Below are positions 8,610-17,351 of a DNA stretch of 64,000 bases, one piece after another. The first letter of the stretch is position 1, and each line of letters starts with the position of its first letter. The notes under the pieces were generated by a model, which was given only the letters and a program-made list of their open reading frames with translations, was not told the DNA's origin and did no database searches. The DNA is from Woeseiaceae bacterium (GTDB taxonomy: Bacteria > Pseudomonadota > Gammaproteobacteria > Steroidobacterales > Woeseiaceae): contig JANQPG010000100.1 in NCBI GenBank assembly GCA_028289545.1, forward strand, positions 1 to 64,000, written 5' to 3'. Both the position numbers and the translations under genes were made by a program.

Positions 8610-9361
8610 CTACTGACGTTACGGATCACCCGTTTACGCTGGAAGGCAAGACGGTTCTCGTTGTCGGGGCCTCATCGGGCATTGGTGCTGCAACCAGCCG
8701 ACTGGTTAATTCGCTGGGGGCCAACGTTCTGCTGGCCAGCCGCACCCCCAGCACGCTGGAATCTGTCCGCGATCAATTGGCTGATCCTTCACGCGCGGCA
8801 GTCTTGCCAATGGACTACCTGGAGCCGGAATCGGTCACTTCAGCGCTGAAGAACATCCGAAACGTCGATCATGTCCTCATTTCCGCGGTTGCTGACGAAA
8901 ACAAAAAGCGCGGCGCCTTTCTGAAACTCGACGAGGACACGATGCGGGCGTCGTTCGACAAGTTCTGGGGACAGGTCAATGTCGTTCGGGCGGTCGTCCC
9001 GCGCATGACAAAGCGCGGTTCGCTCACGCTGTTATCGTCGGTGGCGGGACTGGCTCCAAGCGGCGCTGACTCCGGCCTTTCCGTCATGAACGGTGCTCAG
9101 GCAGCGGTCATTCAGACCGGCAAGTCCCTCGCGCGTGAACTTGCACCACTGCGTGTCAACGTCATCGCACCTGGCGTGGTGCTGACGAATGTCTGGAAGC
9201 ACGACGAGCAGCGGAGCCTCGCGGAGTGGATGAGAGAAGATCTACCGGTTGCACACGTGGGTGAACCTGAGCACGTTGCTACTGCTGCAGTAGCGTTCAT
9301 GGTCAATCCGTACGTCACGGGGACGGTGTTGCCCGTCGATGGCGGGCTCCTGCTCGGCTGA
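8606..9361 (+). CDS. SDR-family protein lacking the canonical Tyr/Lys pair
   Basis: A 251-residue Rossmann protein with a GTG start overlapping the previous stop and GGAGAG upstream. The cofactor motif is GASSGIG (residues 21-27), and the beta-strand with the catalytic-type Ser reads LTLLSSVAG. Where classical SDRs have YxxxK, this protein has M161-N-G-A-Q165 in the sequence SVMNGAQAAVIQTGKSLA. Both catalytic residues are therefore replaced, while the following ELAPLRVNVIAPGVV and the C-terminal GTVLPVDGG are normal. Divergent SDRs of this kind are known, and some act by other mechanisms or only bind NAD(P). It is coupled to the MBL hydrolase and probably co-regulated by the LysR protein. Confidence 0.85.
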   Translation: MTTDVTDHPFTLEGKTVLVVGASSGIGAATSRLVNSLGANVLLASRTPSTLESVRDQLADPSRAAVLPMDYLEPESVTSALKNIRNVDHVLISAVADENKKRGAFLKLDEDTMRASFDKFWGQVNVVRAVVPRMTKRGSLTLLSSVAGLAPSGADSGLSVMNGAQAAVIQTGKSLARELAPLRVNVIAPGVVLTNVWKHDEQRSLAEWMREDLPVAHVGEPEHVATAAVAFMVNPYVTGTVLPVDGGLLLG

Positions 9362-9664
9362 CAAGAAGCTGCCCACCCGTGCGCGTACATCGAGAGCTGG
9401 CTTGACCGCCATCAGGGTGCCGTGAAATAGTGAAGCGCAATCGCTGATGTCCGCTCCGCGCGCAGCGAGTTATGTGAACTGCACCACAAAACAAGGTTTT
9501 AGGGGCCCTGGGACTAAGATTTAGGGAAAATTTTCCCGATTTTTTTCTCAGAATATGCTCTGCTTCACAGAAGCTTACGCTCGATCCTTCTATGGTTGCT
9601 CACACTGGCGGGAGACCGACTCGAGACGGTGTCCCGCTGCGGTATTCGCAAGTGAGTGCGCTCA
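9362..9664. other. 303-base spacer before the PAS/GGDEF/EAL gene
   Basis: Contains a terminator-like palindrome with a T run (listed separately) and then an AT-rich stretch likely to hold the promoter of the downstream regulator. No convincing gene is present. The reading frames here are short and have no family resemblance. Confidence 0.5.
9524..9546 (+). terminator. Probable intrinsic terminator after the SDR gene
   Basis: A perfect 14-bp palindrome GGGAAAATTTTCCC (9524-9537) is followed after two bases by seven T. The hairpin is AT-cored, so its strength is uncertain, but the layout fits termination of rightward transcription from the MBL/SDR pair. Confidence 0.5.
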
Positions 9665-12600
9665 ATGGATCACGATCTGCGCAGCAGGATCAGGAAGGCA
9701 GCCCAGTCGCCCGACGCCAAACGCTCGGACTTCATCGAGCTGTTGCGCCTGGTCGACGAGCAGTACGAGCGTGATCAATACGAGGCGCTGGGCGACACCG
9801 TACCCGAGCCGCGCGCCCGGACCAACAGCACACCCATCGACATCATTTTCGACAGCGTCACCGATGCGCTGATGTCCGTAAGCGAATCGGGCCACGTGCG
9901 TGTCTGCAACGAGATCTGCGCGCGTTACTTTGGTCTCAGCAAGGACAAGGTCATCGGGGCGCCGCTGGCGGACTTCCTGCCCGACGCGAAGGGGGTACCG
10001 CTGTCCGAGTACCTCGAGCCGTTCATGTCCCGTGTGGACGCCACACATTTCGAGTACACCGGCGGCGAGGTGTTTGCCCGTCGCAACGGCGGTGACGAAT
10101 TTGTTGCCGAGATCAACGCGAGCCGTATCGACAACCGCGGTGAAGCGGTGTTTGTCGTAAATTTGCGGGATATCACCGAGCGTAAGGACGCCGAGACCAC
10201 GTTGCGCGAAAACGAAGAGCGTTACCGCGCGCTCGTCGAGAATGCGCCCGAGGCTATTGTCGTTCTGGACGTCGACGAGAATCGTTTTACCGACGTCAAC
10301 GATAAAGCGTGCATGCTGTTCAATCTGTCGCGCGCGAGACTCTTGACGGTCGGTCCCGAAGCGATCAGCCCGAAGATGCAGCCCGATGGAACGCCGTCAT
10401 TCGGCGTTCGCCGAGGCTGGATCGACAAGGCGCTGAACGGCGAGCATCCGACCTTCGAGTGGCTGCATGCCGATTCAACCGGCCGGGAGATCCCCTGCGA
10501 GGTCCGCTTCAGCCGGCTGCCCGACAGTAAACGACGCCTCATCCGCGTTTCCATTACCGATATTGCTGAACGCAAGCGCAGCGAAACGATTGCGTACGCG
10601 CAGAACAAAGTGTTGGAGATGATTGCTGCCGGCGTTTCCTTCGACCGGACCCTGCGGGCGATATGCCGGTTTGTCGAACGGATTGGCGACGGCATGCGCG
10701 CGTCCGTCATGCAGGTTGCGGAGAACGGCCAGTCGCTGTGGGTCGCGGAGGCGCCCAGCCTGCCGGAGGACCTGCGGCAATGTCTTGGGTTTGTGCGAGT
10801 CCGGCCCGACAGTCTGTCTTGCGGCGCCGCCGTTTTTCACGGCCAGGATCGTATCGTCGCCGATGTCGCACACGAACTCGGCTGGGGCGATCATATTGCT
10901 TTGATCGAGCAGCACGGCATCGGCGCCGTCTGGTCGTTCCTGATTCACGGAACGGCGGGTAAGGTCATCGGCACGTTGGATATCTACGTCTCGGAGGCTC
11001 GTGCGCCGACAACCGACGAGCTCGACAAGCTGAGCCGAATGGTGCGGCTCGCCGGCATAGCGATCAAGCGCGAACACGACGAGACGCTGCTGCGGACAAG
11101 CGAAGCCCGCTATCGCGGCTTGTTCGAGAACGTCGTCGACGGCGTGTACATTGCCACTCGCGAGGGCGATCTGATCGCGGCGAACCCGGCGCTCGTCAAG
11201 ATGCTCGGCTACGATTCGGTCGAGGATCTCAAGGCCATCGGCAAGACCCCGGTCCTGTACGTCAATCCGATCGATCGTGAGCGTGTTTTTGCGCGCCTCG
11301 AGGCGGAGGGTTACGTGCGGAACTTCGAGTATCGCCTGCGCCGCAAGGACGGCGACGAGATTGTCGTGCTGGAGAACGCGCGGGCTGTCTACGACGACGA
11401 GGGCAAGGTCGTGGCCCACGAGGGCACTATTTCGGACATCACCGATCGCAAGCACGCCGAAACGCGAATCTTCGAGGAAAAGGAACGGGCGCAGGTGACC
11501 TTGCAGTCGATCGGCGACGGCGTCATTACGACCGACGCGGAAGGGTGTATCGATTACATCAACCCGGTGGCTCAGGATCTGACGGGCTGGAACATGCGCA
11601 GCGCCCGCAACCGTCCGGTCAGTGAGATCATGACGATCATCAACGAACATACGCGGGCCACGGTCGACAACCCGGTCGTCACCTGTCTCAAGGAAGGCCG
11701 TGTCATTACGCTGGCGCAGAACTCGGTGCTGATTTCGCGCAAGGGTGACGAGATTCCGATTCAGGATTCGGCGGCCCCGATTCGCGATCGCATCGGCAAC
11801 ATCATCGGCTCGGTCATGGTGTTCCACGACACGAGCAAAGAGTCACGCCTGTTCCGCCAGCTTAGCTATCAGGCTTCGCACGACGCCGTGACCGGGCTGA
11901 TCAACCGTAGCGAATTCGAGAACCGGCTCATGGTTGGGCTGGACAATCTGAAGGCCAATCCGGACACGACACACGCGCTGCTGTACATCGACCTCGATCA
12001 GTTCAAGGTCGTCAACGACACCTTCGGACATTCCGCGGGTGACGAGCTGTTACGGCAACTCTCGGAGCTGATCCAGACCCGCATTCGCTCGACCGACGAG
12101 CTTGCCCGGCTCGGCGGCGACGAATTTGGGATATTGCTGGAGCGCTGCAACGAATCGCGAGCAATGGAGGTTGCGGAGGCGATCCGCGACGAGATCGAGG
12201 GCTACCGCTTCGAGTGGCAGGACTCGTTTACGACCATCCGCTGTTCGATCGGCGTTGTGGTGGTATCGGCGGATGCGCCGGACGTCGCCAGCATTATGAG
12301 TTCCGCCGACGTGGCCTGCTATTCGGCGAAGGACATGGGCAGAAATCAGGTGCATCTGTACCGCGACAGCGATGCGTCGCTGCGGCACGAAGAGATGAAG
12401 TGGGTGTCGCGAATCACGAGTGCGGTCGAAGAAGATCGGCTAGAGCTGTTCTTCCAGCCGATTATCGCCATACGCAGCGATGGAGGAGTGCGCTGCGGTG
12501 AAGTGCGCGGCCACTACGAACTGTTGCTCCGGATGCGCGACGAAGACGGCGAGCTGATTAGTCCCGATCAGTTCATCCCGGCCGCGGAACGCTACAACCT

Positions 12601-13195
12601 GATGTCAACCCTGGATCGCTGGGTTGTGCACAAAGCGCTGACCGATCTCGCGGATCGCGACAGCGAAGGCGAGGCGCGCTACACGTTGGCCATCAACCTG
12701 TCCGGCACGTCGCTCAGCGAAGACCGGTTCCTCAAGTTCGTGATTAGCGAACTGGAACGTCACGAGCTGCCGCGCGGCGCCATTTGCTTCGAAATCACCG
12801 AGACGGCCGCGATCTCGAGTCTCGCGCGCGTTGCGCATTTTATGCGTACGCTGAAGCGGCTGGGCTGCAAGTTTTCGCTGGACGATTTTGGCAGCGGTCT
12901 GTCTTCGTTTACCTATCTCAAGAACCTGCCGGTCGACTATCTCAAGATCGACGGCCAGTTTATTCGCAACGTTGTCGACGACAACGTCGACGAGAGTATG
13001 GTCAAGGCCATCAGCGAGGTAGGCCAGGCGATGGGCATCGAAACCATAGCCGAGCGTGTGGAAACCCGGCAGGTTCTGGACAAGCTCGGAGCGCTGGGCG
13101 TCGAATTTGCCCAGGGTTACTACATTGCGCGTCCGGCGTCGGTGCGGAGTTTCGAGCCGTGGCTGGGCGCCCAGCCCGCCGAACTGCTCGCCTGA
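9665..13195 (+). CDS. Multi-sensor c-di-GMP protein (PAS-PAS-GAF-PAS-PAS-GGDEF-EAL)
   Basis: A 1176-residue protein without TM segments. Approximate order: PAS (50-175), PAS (180-305), GAF (315-475), PAS (480-605), PAS (610-735), GGDEF (740-905), EAL (920-1170). The cyclase motif is intact as ARLGGDEFGIL, with an RxxD inhibitory I-site (RSTD) five residues upstream. The EAL domain reads YELLLRM for the EAL signature and keeps INLSG, CFEITETAAI, DDFGSGLSSFTYLKNLP, LKIDG and ETIAERVE, so phosphodiesterase activity is plausible. Both activities may therefore exist, set by ligand or redox signals through the PAS and GAF domains. A GTG nine bases upstream is an alternative start; neither has a clear ribosome site. 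Confidence 0.93.
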   Translation: MDHDLRSRIRKAAQSPDAKRSDFIELLRLVDEQYERDQYEALGDTVPEPRARTNSTPIDIIFDSVTDALMSVSESGHVRVCNEICARYFGLSKDKVIGAPLADFLPDAKGVPLSEYLEPFMSRVDATHFEYTGGEVFARRNGGDEFVAEINASRIDNRGEAVFVVNLRDITERKDAETTLRENEERYRALVENAPEAIVVLDVDENRFTDVNDKACMLFNLSRARLLTVGPEAISPKMQPDGTPSFGVRRGWIDKALNGEHPTFEWLHADSTGREIPCEVRFSRLPDSKRRLIRVSITDIAERKRSETIAYAQNKVLEMIAAGVSFDRTLRAICRFVERIGDGMRASVMQVAENGQSLWVAEAPSLPEDLRQCLGFVRVRPDSLSCGAAVFHGQDRIVADVAHELGWGDHIALIEQHGIGAVWSFLIHGTAGKVIGTLDIYVSEARAPTTDELDKLSRMVRLAGIAIKREHDETLLRTSEARYRGLFENVVDGVYIATREGDLIAANPALVKMLGYDSVEDLKAIGKTPVLYVNPIDRERVFARLEAEGYVRNFEYRLRRKDGDEIVVLENARAVYDDEGKVVAHEGTISDITDRKHAETRIFEEKERAQVTLQSIGDGVITTDAEGCIDYINPVAQDLTGWNMRSARNRPVSEIMTIINEHTRATVDNPVVTCLKEGRVITLAQNSVLISRKGDEIPIQDSAAPIRDRIGNIIGSVMVFHDTSKESRLFRQLSYQASHDAVTGLINRSEFENRLMVGLDNLKANPDTTHALLYIDLDQFKVVNDTFGHSAGDELLRQLSELIQTRIRSTDELARLGGDEFGILLERCNESRAMEVAEAIRDEIEGYRFEWQDSFTTIRCSIGVVVVSADAPDVASIMSSADVACYSAKDMGRNQVHLYRDSDASLRHEEMKWVSRITSAVEEDRLELFFQPIIAIRSDGGVRCGEVRGHYELLLRMRDEDGELISPDQFIPAAERYNLMSTLDRWVVHKALTDLADRDSEGEARYTLAINLSGTSLSEDRFLKFVISELERHELPRGAICFEITETAAISSLARVAHFMRTLKRLGCKFSLDDFGSGLSSFTYLKNLPVDYLKIDGQFIRNVVDDNVDESMVKAISEVGQAMGIETIAERVETRQVLDKLGALGVEFAQGYYIARPASVRSFEPWLGAQPAELLA

Positions 13196-13282
13196 GGACT
13201 GCTCGACTTCGGAAAGCCGCACTGTCGTCGACCGGGCTTTCGGGTACACTCGGAGGACGTGTTTCCCAGGCCAAAGAGCCAG

Positions 13283-14095
13283 ATGCCAGACAGCAATGCT
13301 CTCAATTCCCTGACTACGCTTCTCGCGCCGACCGAGCCGCCGCCGTTTGTTGTACTGAACCCGATTACCGAAACCCCCGTTCTGCTTATCTGCGACCACG
13401 CGAGCTGCCGTTTCCCGGCCGCATTGGGTGACCTGGGACTCGATCCGTTCGCCCGCCGTTGCCACCTCGCCATCGACATAGGCGCCGGCGCCTTGACCGA
13501 ATCCCTGGCCAACAGCCTGGGGTTCACGGCGGTGCTGGCCCAGTACTCGCGGCTTGTGATCGACTGCAATCGCAACCTGCTCGATGCCAGCGCGTTCCTC
13601 GAGTACGGCGATGGCATCGTCGTGCCCGGCAACCGCAAATTGAGCAAACAGCACAAGGCGCTGCGGGCCGAGAGCATCTACTGGCCCTACCACGGCGCGA
13701 TCGACAGCCAGATAGGACGCCTGTCGGCGCTGGGCGCCAAGCCCGCGCTCGTTTCGATCCACAGTTTTACGCCGGTGCTGAACGGCGAATCCCGGCCGTG
13801 GCAAATTGGCGTGCTGTGGGACAAAGACGAAAGCCTCAAGACGATATTTCTCGAAGGGTTTCGCGATGCCGGCTTTGTCGTCGGCGACAACGAGCCTTAC
13901 TCCGGTCGTGCGCCGGCCGACTACACGGTCGATACGCACGGCGAAGATAACGGCCTGCCTTGTGTCGGTATTGAGATCCGCCAGGATCTCATCGGAGACG
14001 AGCAGGGTGTTGCCCGAATGGCCGAGGTGATGCATTCGATCGTCGAATGTATCCCGGAACGGCTGGGACTGAGAGGGCAGCGAATTACGGCTTGA
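13283..14095 (+). CDS. N-formylglutamate amidohydrolase family protein
   Basis: A 270-residue protein of the N-formylglutamate amidohydrolase fold (PF05013 type). It has LLICDHASCRFP near the start, DIGAGALTESLA, SRLVIDCNRNL, a VSIHSFTPVLNG segment carrying a conserved His, and VDTHGEDNGLPCVGIEIRQDLI near the C-terminus, with Glu and Arg typical of the family. Members release formate from N-formyl amino acids or act on related amides; the true substrate here is not known. The start at 13283 follows AAAGAG; a GTG at 13259 is in frame. It is followed 25 bases later by a carboxylate-amine ligase gene, a pairing that suggests a shared amino-acid or amide pathway. Confidence 0.87.
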   Translation: MPDSNALNSLTTLLAPTEPPPFVVLNPITETPVLLICDHASCRFPAALGDLGLDPFARRCHLAIDIGAGALTESLANSLGFTAVLAQYSRLVIDCNRNLLDASAFLEYGDGIVVPGNRKLSKQHKALRAESIYWPYHGAIDSQIGRLSALGAKPALVSIHSFTPVLNGESRPWQIGVLWDKDESLKTIFLEGFRDAGFVVGDNEPYSGRAPADYTVDTHGEDNGLPCVGIEIRQDLIGDEQGVARMAEVMHSIVECIPERLGLRGQRITA

Positions 14096-14120
14096 TCATT
14101 AGCGCGTGGGGATAAGGGGC

Positions 14121-15257
14121 ATGGCGAAGAACGGACCACCGTTTACAATCGGTGTAGAAGAAGAATACCTGCTGGTCGACAAGGACACGCGCGCGCTTGT
14201 CGTCGATCCTCCCGAGGAACTCATGCGCGAAGCCGAGGAGATCCTCGGCGAACAGGTGACCGCCGAGCTGCTGCGCTCGCAGATAGAAATCGGTACCCGC
14301 GTGTGCCACACCGTTCAGCAGGCCAAGGACGAGCTCAAGCGCCTGCGGTCCGGCGTGATCGAAGCGGCGGCCAAACATAACCTCGCGCCGATCGCCGCTT
14401 CTACGCATCCTTTTTCACAATGGCGTGAGCAAAAGCAAACGCCGAAAGATCGCTACGACGCGCTGACCGTCGAGATGCAGGCAGCGGCGCGACGGCTCGT
14501 CATATGCGGCATGCACGTGCACGTCGGTATCGACGACGACGAGTTGCGAATCGACCTCATGAACCAGATGTCGTACTTCCTTCCGCACCTTCTGGCGCTG
14601 AGCTGCTCCTCACCGTTTTGGGAGGGTAACGACACGGGACTCAAGAGTTACCGGCTGACGGTTTTTGATGCCTTGCCCCGAACCGGCTTGCCCGAGCGCT
14701 TCGTCAGCTGGTCCGAATACCAGCGTCACGTCAGTATCCTGGAAGACGCCGGACTCATCGAAGACTCGACGAGAATCTGGTGGGATCTGCGTCCGAGTCA
14801 GCGCTTCCCAACGCTGGAAACTCGCGTCATGGATGTGTGTACGCGCGTCGAGGATGCCATCTGCCTTGCCGCCATACTCGTATGCATACTGCGCATGTTG
14901 TACCGACTGCGATGCGCCAATCAGCGCTGGCGCCTGTACACGCCCATGTTGATACACGAGAACCGCTGGCGTGCGATGCGCTACAGTTTCGACGAGGGCT
15001 TGATCGATCTTGCCAAAGGGCAGGTTGTGCCCTTCGAGTATCTCCTCGAGGAAATCCTCGGACTGATCGCCGAAGATGCCGAGGCGCTCAACTGCGTTAC
15101 CGAGGTTGGCAACGCGCGGCATATCCTCACTCGCGGCACGAGCGCTCATCGCCAGCTCAAGACCTTCGAGATCGAGCAAGCGGCCGGCAACTCGGTCGAG
15201 GACAGCCTGCGGGCGGTTGTGGACCGCCTGATCGAGGACACGGCACACGGTCTGTAA
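14121..15257 (+). CDS. Carboxylate-amine ligase, YbdK/GCS2 family
   Basis: A 378-residue ATP-dependent ligase of the glutamate-cysteine ligase type 2 family. Key segments are FTIGVEEEYLLVD at the N-terminus (metal- and ATP-binding glutamates), RSQIEIGTRVCHT, GMHVHVGIDDDELR, TLETRVMDVCTRVEDA and ENRWRAMRYSFDEGLID. Length and motifs match YbdK-like weak glutamate-cysteine ligases. The acceptor amine is not predictable. I start at 14121 after AAGGGGC rather than five codons earlier. Its stop codon lies inside the first copy of a 17-bp tandem duplication. Confidence 0.88.
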   Translation: MAKNGPPFTIGVEEEYLLVDKDTRALVVDPPEELMREAEEILGEQVTAELLRSQIEIGTRVCHTVQQAKDELKRLRSGVIEAAAKHNLAPIAASTHPFSQWREQKQTPKDRYDALTVEMQAAARRLVICGMHVHVGIDDDELRIDLMNQMSYFLPHLLALSCSSPFWEGNDTGLKSYRLTVFDALPRTGLPERFVSWSEYQRHVSILEDAGLIEDSTRIWWDLRPSQRFPTLETRVMDVCTRVEDAICLAAILVCILRMLYRLRCANQRWRLYTPMLIHENRWRAMRYSFDEGLIDLAKGQVVPFEYLLEEILGLIAEDAEALNCVTEVGNARHILTRGTSAHRQLKTFEIEQAAGNSVEDSLRAVVDRLIEDTAHGL

Positions 15258-15279
15258 CCGTCCACGGTCTGTAACCGTC
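15246..15279 (+). repeat. 17-bp perfect tandem duplication over a stop codon
   Basis: The sequence CACGGTCTGTAACCGTC occurs twice back to back (15246-15262 and 15263-15279). The first copy encodes the last residues and TAA of the ligase gene. The second copy is an untranslated echo carrying a second TAA in a different phase. This looks like a recent replication-slippage duplication. Confidence 0.95.
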
Positions 15280-15409
15280 CATAAGAAGACGGCTCGCTGG
15301 CACTCAAGAGCCGCACCGCAACGGGAATGCGGCACAGGTCGCAGTCTCCCGCGCCAAAGCCGGCTAGCATGGGCGTTATGTCTGATAAGCCTTCGGGGCA
15401 GGCCCATTC

Positions 15410-17323
15410 ATGCCTCCCATAATTGAGTCGCTGTTGCCAGGAGTCTTCGCGACCACGGCGGCCCTGTATCTGGGGCTTGCCGTGTATGTGTCGCGCTCGT
15501 CTCCGCAAAGCATCATTGGCTTTTTTCTGCTCCTGCTGGGCGTCATGGTGGCAGGCGCCGCGTTTTCCTTCGAAGCCGAAAGCCCCCACCTCTACGGCAT
15601 CGGTCGCGTTCTGTCGTTTTTTGCCGGCGGCTTTATTCCGGTCGCCTTCTACGCACTGTACCGTCAGTACACGGTGGGACAGCCGGGGCCGATCGTCATT
15701 GCCATGCTGTCGATCATTCCGATTGCGACGACCGCCCTCGCGATGACCAATTCCATGCACTCCATGATCTGGAGCGTGGACGAAACGAGCGTCACGCCCG
15801 TGTACTCGGCCGTGACTTCGCATCCGTGGTTCATGAAAGTGCACGCGCCTTTTTGTTATGGCCTGTTCGCGTATTCGGTGCTTGCGCTGGCGGGGCGCCT
15901 TTCGAGTATTGCGCCTGCGCATCGCCCCACTATCGTCGTTCTGCTGGGGTGTGCCGCGCTGCCTTTTACCGGTAGCGTGGCGAACGTGTTCCTGGGAATC
16001 GGGCCGATCGAAATGCCCGTACTGGCGATGAGCCTTGTGCTCTTGTTGCCCGCCTACGCCTACATCAGCCTGTCGCTGCGCGTGTTCGATTTCAGCCCGC
16101 TGGCATACCCAATGCTTTTTGATCACGTACGTGATCCGATCATTGTGCTCGACAACGAGCAGCGCATCGTGTGCGTGAATCGACGCGCCGAGGAGCTTCT
16201 CAACGGCAGCGAGCGAGAGCTGCTGGGCCAACTGCTTTGGGAAGACTTTCCGGAAGCTCGCGCCGTGCTGAGCCAGGCAAAAGAACTCGATCTGACCCAG
16301 ACGATCAAGTTTGGCCATAACGTGACCTACGAGATTTCCGTGGCTCCGCTGATCGACGGCCGCGGTACTGTACAGGGTAGCGTCGTCATGTGCCGCGACG
16401 TTACGGACCGGCGCAACGTGCTTGCCCAGTTGGCCGAGAGCGAACACCAGATTCGCACGCTGATCGAAACATCATCCAACGGTATCCTTCGATTCTCCCG
16501 GGACGACGGGCATCCAAAGCGGCGCTTTTCGTGCGTATTTGCCAACCGCGCCGCGGAGGACTTTCTCGGCGGGAGCGGTGACGAACTCGTCGGGCAGCCA
16601 CTCAAAGTCTTCGAGCAGTTGGATCCAAAACGGCTCAAGGCGCATTTTGCCGACGCGGACAGCACCGGCCGTCAGATGAGCTTCGAACGCTCGTACGTCA
16701 ACACGGAAGGGGAAAATCGCTGGTTCCGGATCATCGCAAAAACCGTTGGCGAGGATTTCTCGGTAACGCTGATCGACATTACCCAGCGCAAGCGCGACGA
16801 AGACAAGATGCTCGCCGATGCGTTGCGCGACCCGTTGACGGGCGTCCTCAATCGGCGCGGTTTCGAAAAGTTTGCCTCGAAGGCCGTTATCGACAGCGAC
16901 ATTGGCGCCGTGCTCTATCTCGACCTGAATCAATTCAAGTCGGTCAACGACAGTTTTGGCCACCAGGCGGGTGATGCGTTGCTCAAGGCATTCGGTCATC
17001 GCCTCGAATATTGCCTGCGACCCGACGACATTCTCGGCCGCCTCGGCGGCGACGAGTTTGCGATTGTGCTTCCGGGTGTGTCCGTTGACGATGCAAAACA
17101 CGTTGCCGAACGGCTCGTGCAGGCGGCCGCAGATGCCTACATTATCCAGGGCGAAGAGATACGCTGCTCGGCTTCCGTTGGTATAGCGCTGCTACCGCAG
17201 CACGGCGAAGAGCTCTGGCACCTCGTCAGCGTGGCCGATCAGGCGATGTACGACGCCAAAGCCAACTCCGCCGGGGATGCCGCCAACGACCATGCCGGCA
17301 ATCCGTCGGCAATCGCGTCCTGA
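15410..17323 (+). CDS. Membrane-bound PAS-GGDEF diguanylate cyclase
   Basis: A 637-residue protein. The N-terminal 230 residues form about seven hydrophobic segments and resemble the 7TM sensor module found at the N-terminus of some histidine kinases. Two PAS domains follow (about 235-345 and 350-470, the first with VLDNEQRIVCVNRRAEELL), then a C-terminal GGDEF domain (about 475-625). The catalytic motif is GRLGGDEFAIV, with the I-site RPDD five residues upstream, so it should make c-di-GMP and be product-inhibited. There is no EAL domain. It probably signals from the inner membrane. It follows the ligase gene by 152 bases and converges on the DUF4397 lipoprotein gene. Confidence 0.9.
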   Translation: MPPIIESLLPGVFATTAALYLGLAVYVSRSSPQSIIGFFLLLLGVMVAGAAFSFEAESPHLYGIGRVLSFFAGGFIPVAFYALYRQYTVGQPGPIVIAMLSIIPIATTALAMTNSMHSMIWSVDETSVTPVYSAVTSHPWFMKVHAPFCYGLFAYSVLALAGRLSSIAPAHRPTIVVLLGCAALPFTGSVANVFLGIGPIEMPVLAMSLVLLLPAYAYISLSLRVFDFSPLAYPMLFDHVRDPIIVLDNEQRIVCVNRRAEELLNGSERELLGQLLWEDFPEARAVLSQAKELDLTQTIKFGHNVTYEISVAPLIDGRGTVQGSVVMCRDVTDRRNVLAQLAESEHQIRTLIETSSNGILRFSRDDGHPKRRFSCVFANRAAEDFLGGSGDELVGQPLKVFEQLDPKRLKAHFADADSTGRQMSFERSYVNTEGENRWFRIIAKTVGEDFSVTLIDITQRKRDEDKMLADALRDPLTGVLNRRGFEKFASKAVIDSDIGAVLYLDLNQFKSVNDSFGHQAGDALLKAFGHRLEYCLRPDDILGRLGGDEFAIVLPGVSVDDAKHVAERLVQAAADAYIIQGEEIRCSASVGIALLPQHGEELWHLVSVADQAMYDAKANSAGDAANDHAGNPSAIAS

Positions 17324-17351
17324 GTCGCTGACGAAGGCTGCCTGTAGACTT

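Noticed and set aside
10475..11827. Long minus-strand reading frame opposite the PAS/GGDEF/EAL gene
   Set aside because: Composition is an artefact of high G+C. It has no domain, and the plus-strand gene is fully supported.
12605..14035. Long minus-strand frame opposite the GGDEF/EAL end and the amidohydrolase gene
   Set aside because: It is a shadow of two well-supported genes, with low-complexity composition.
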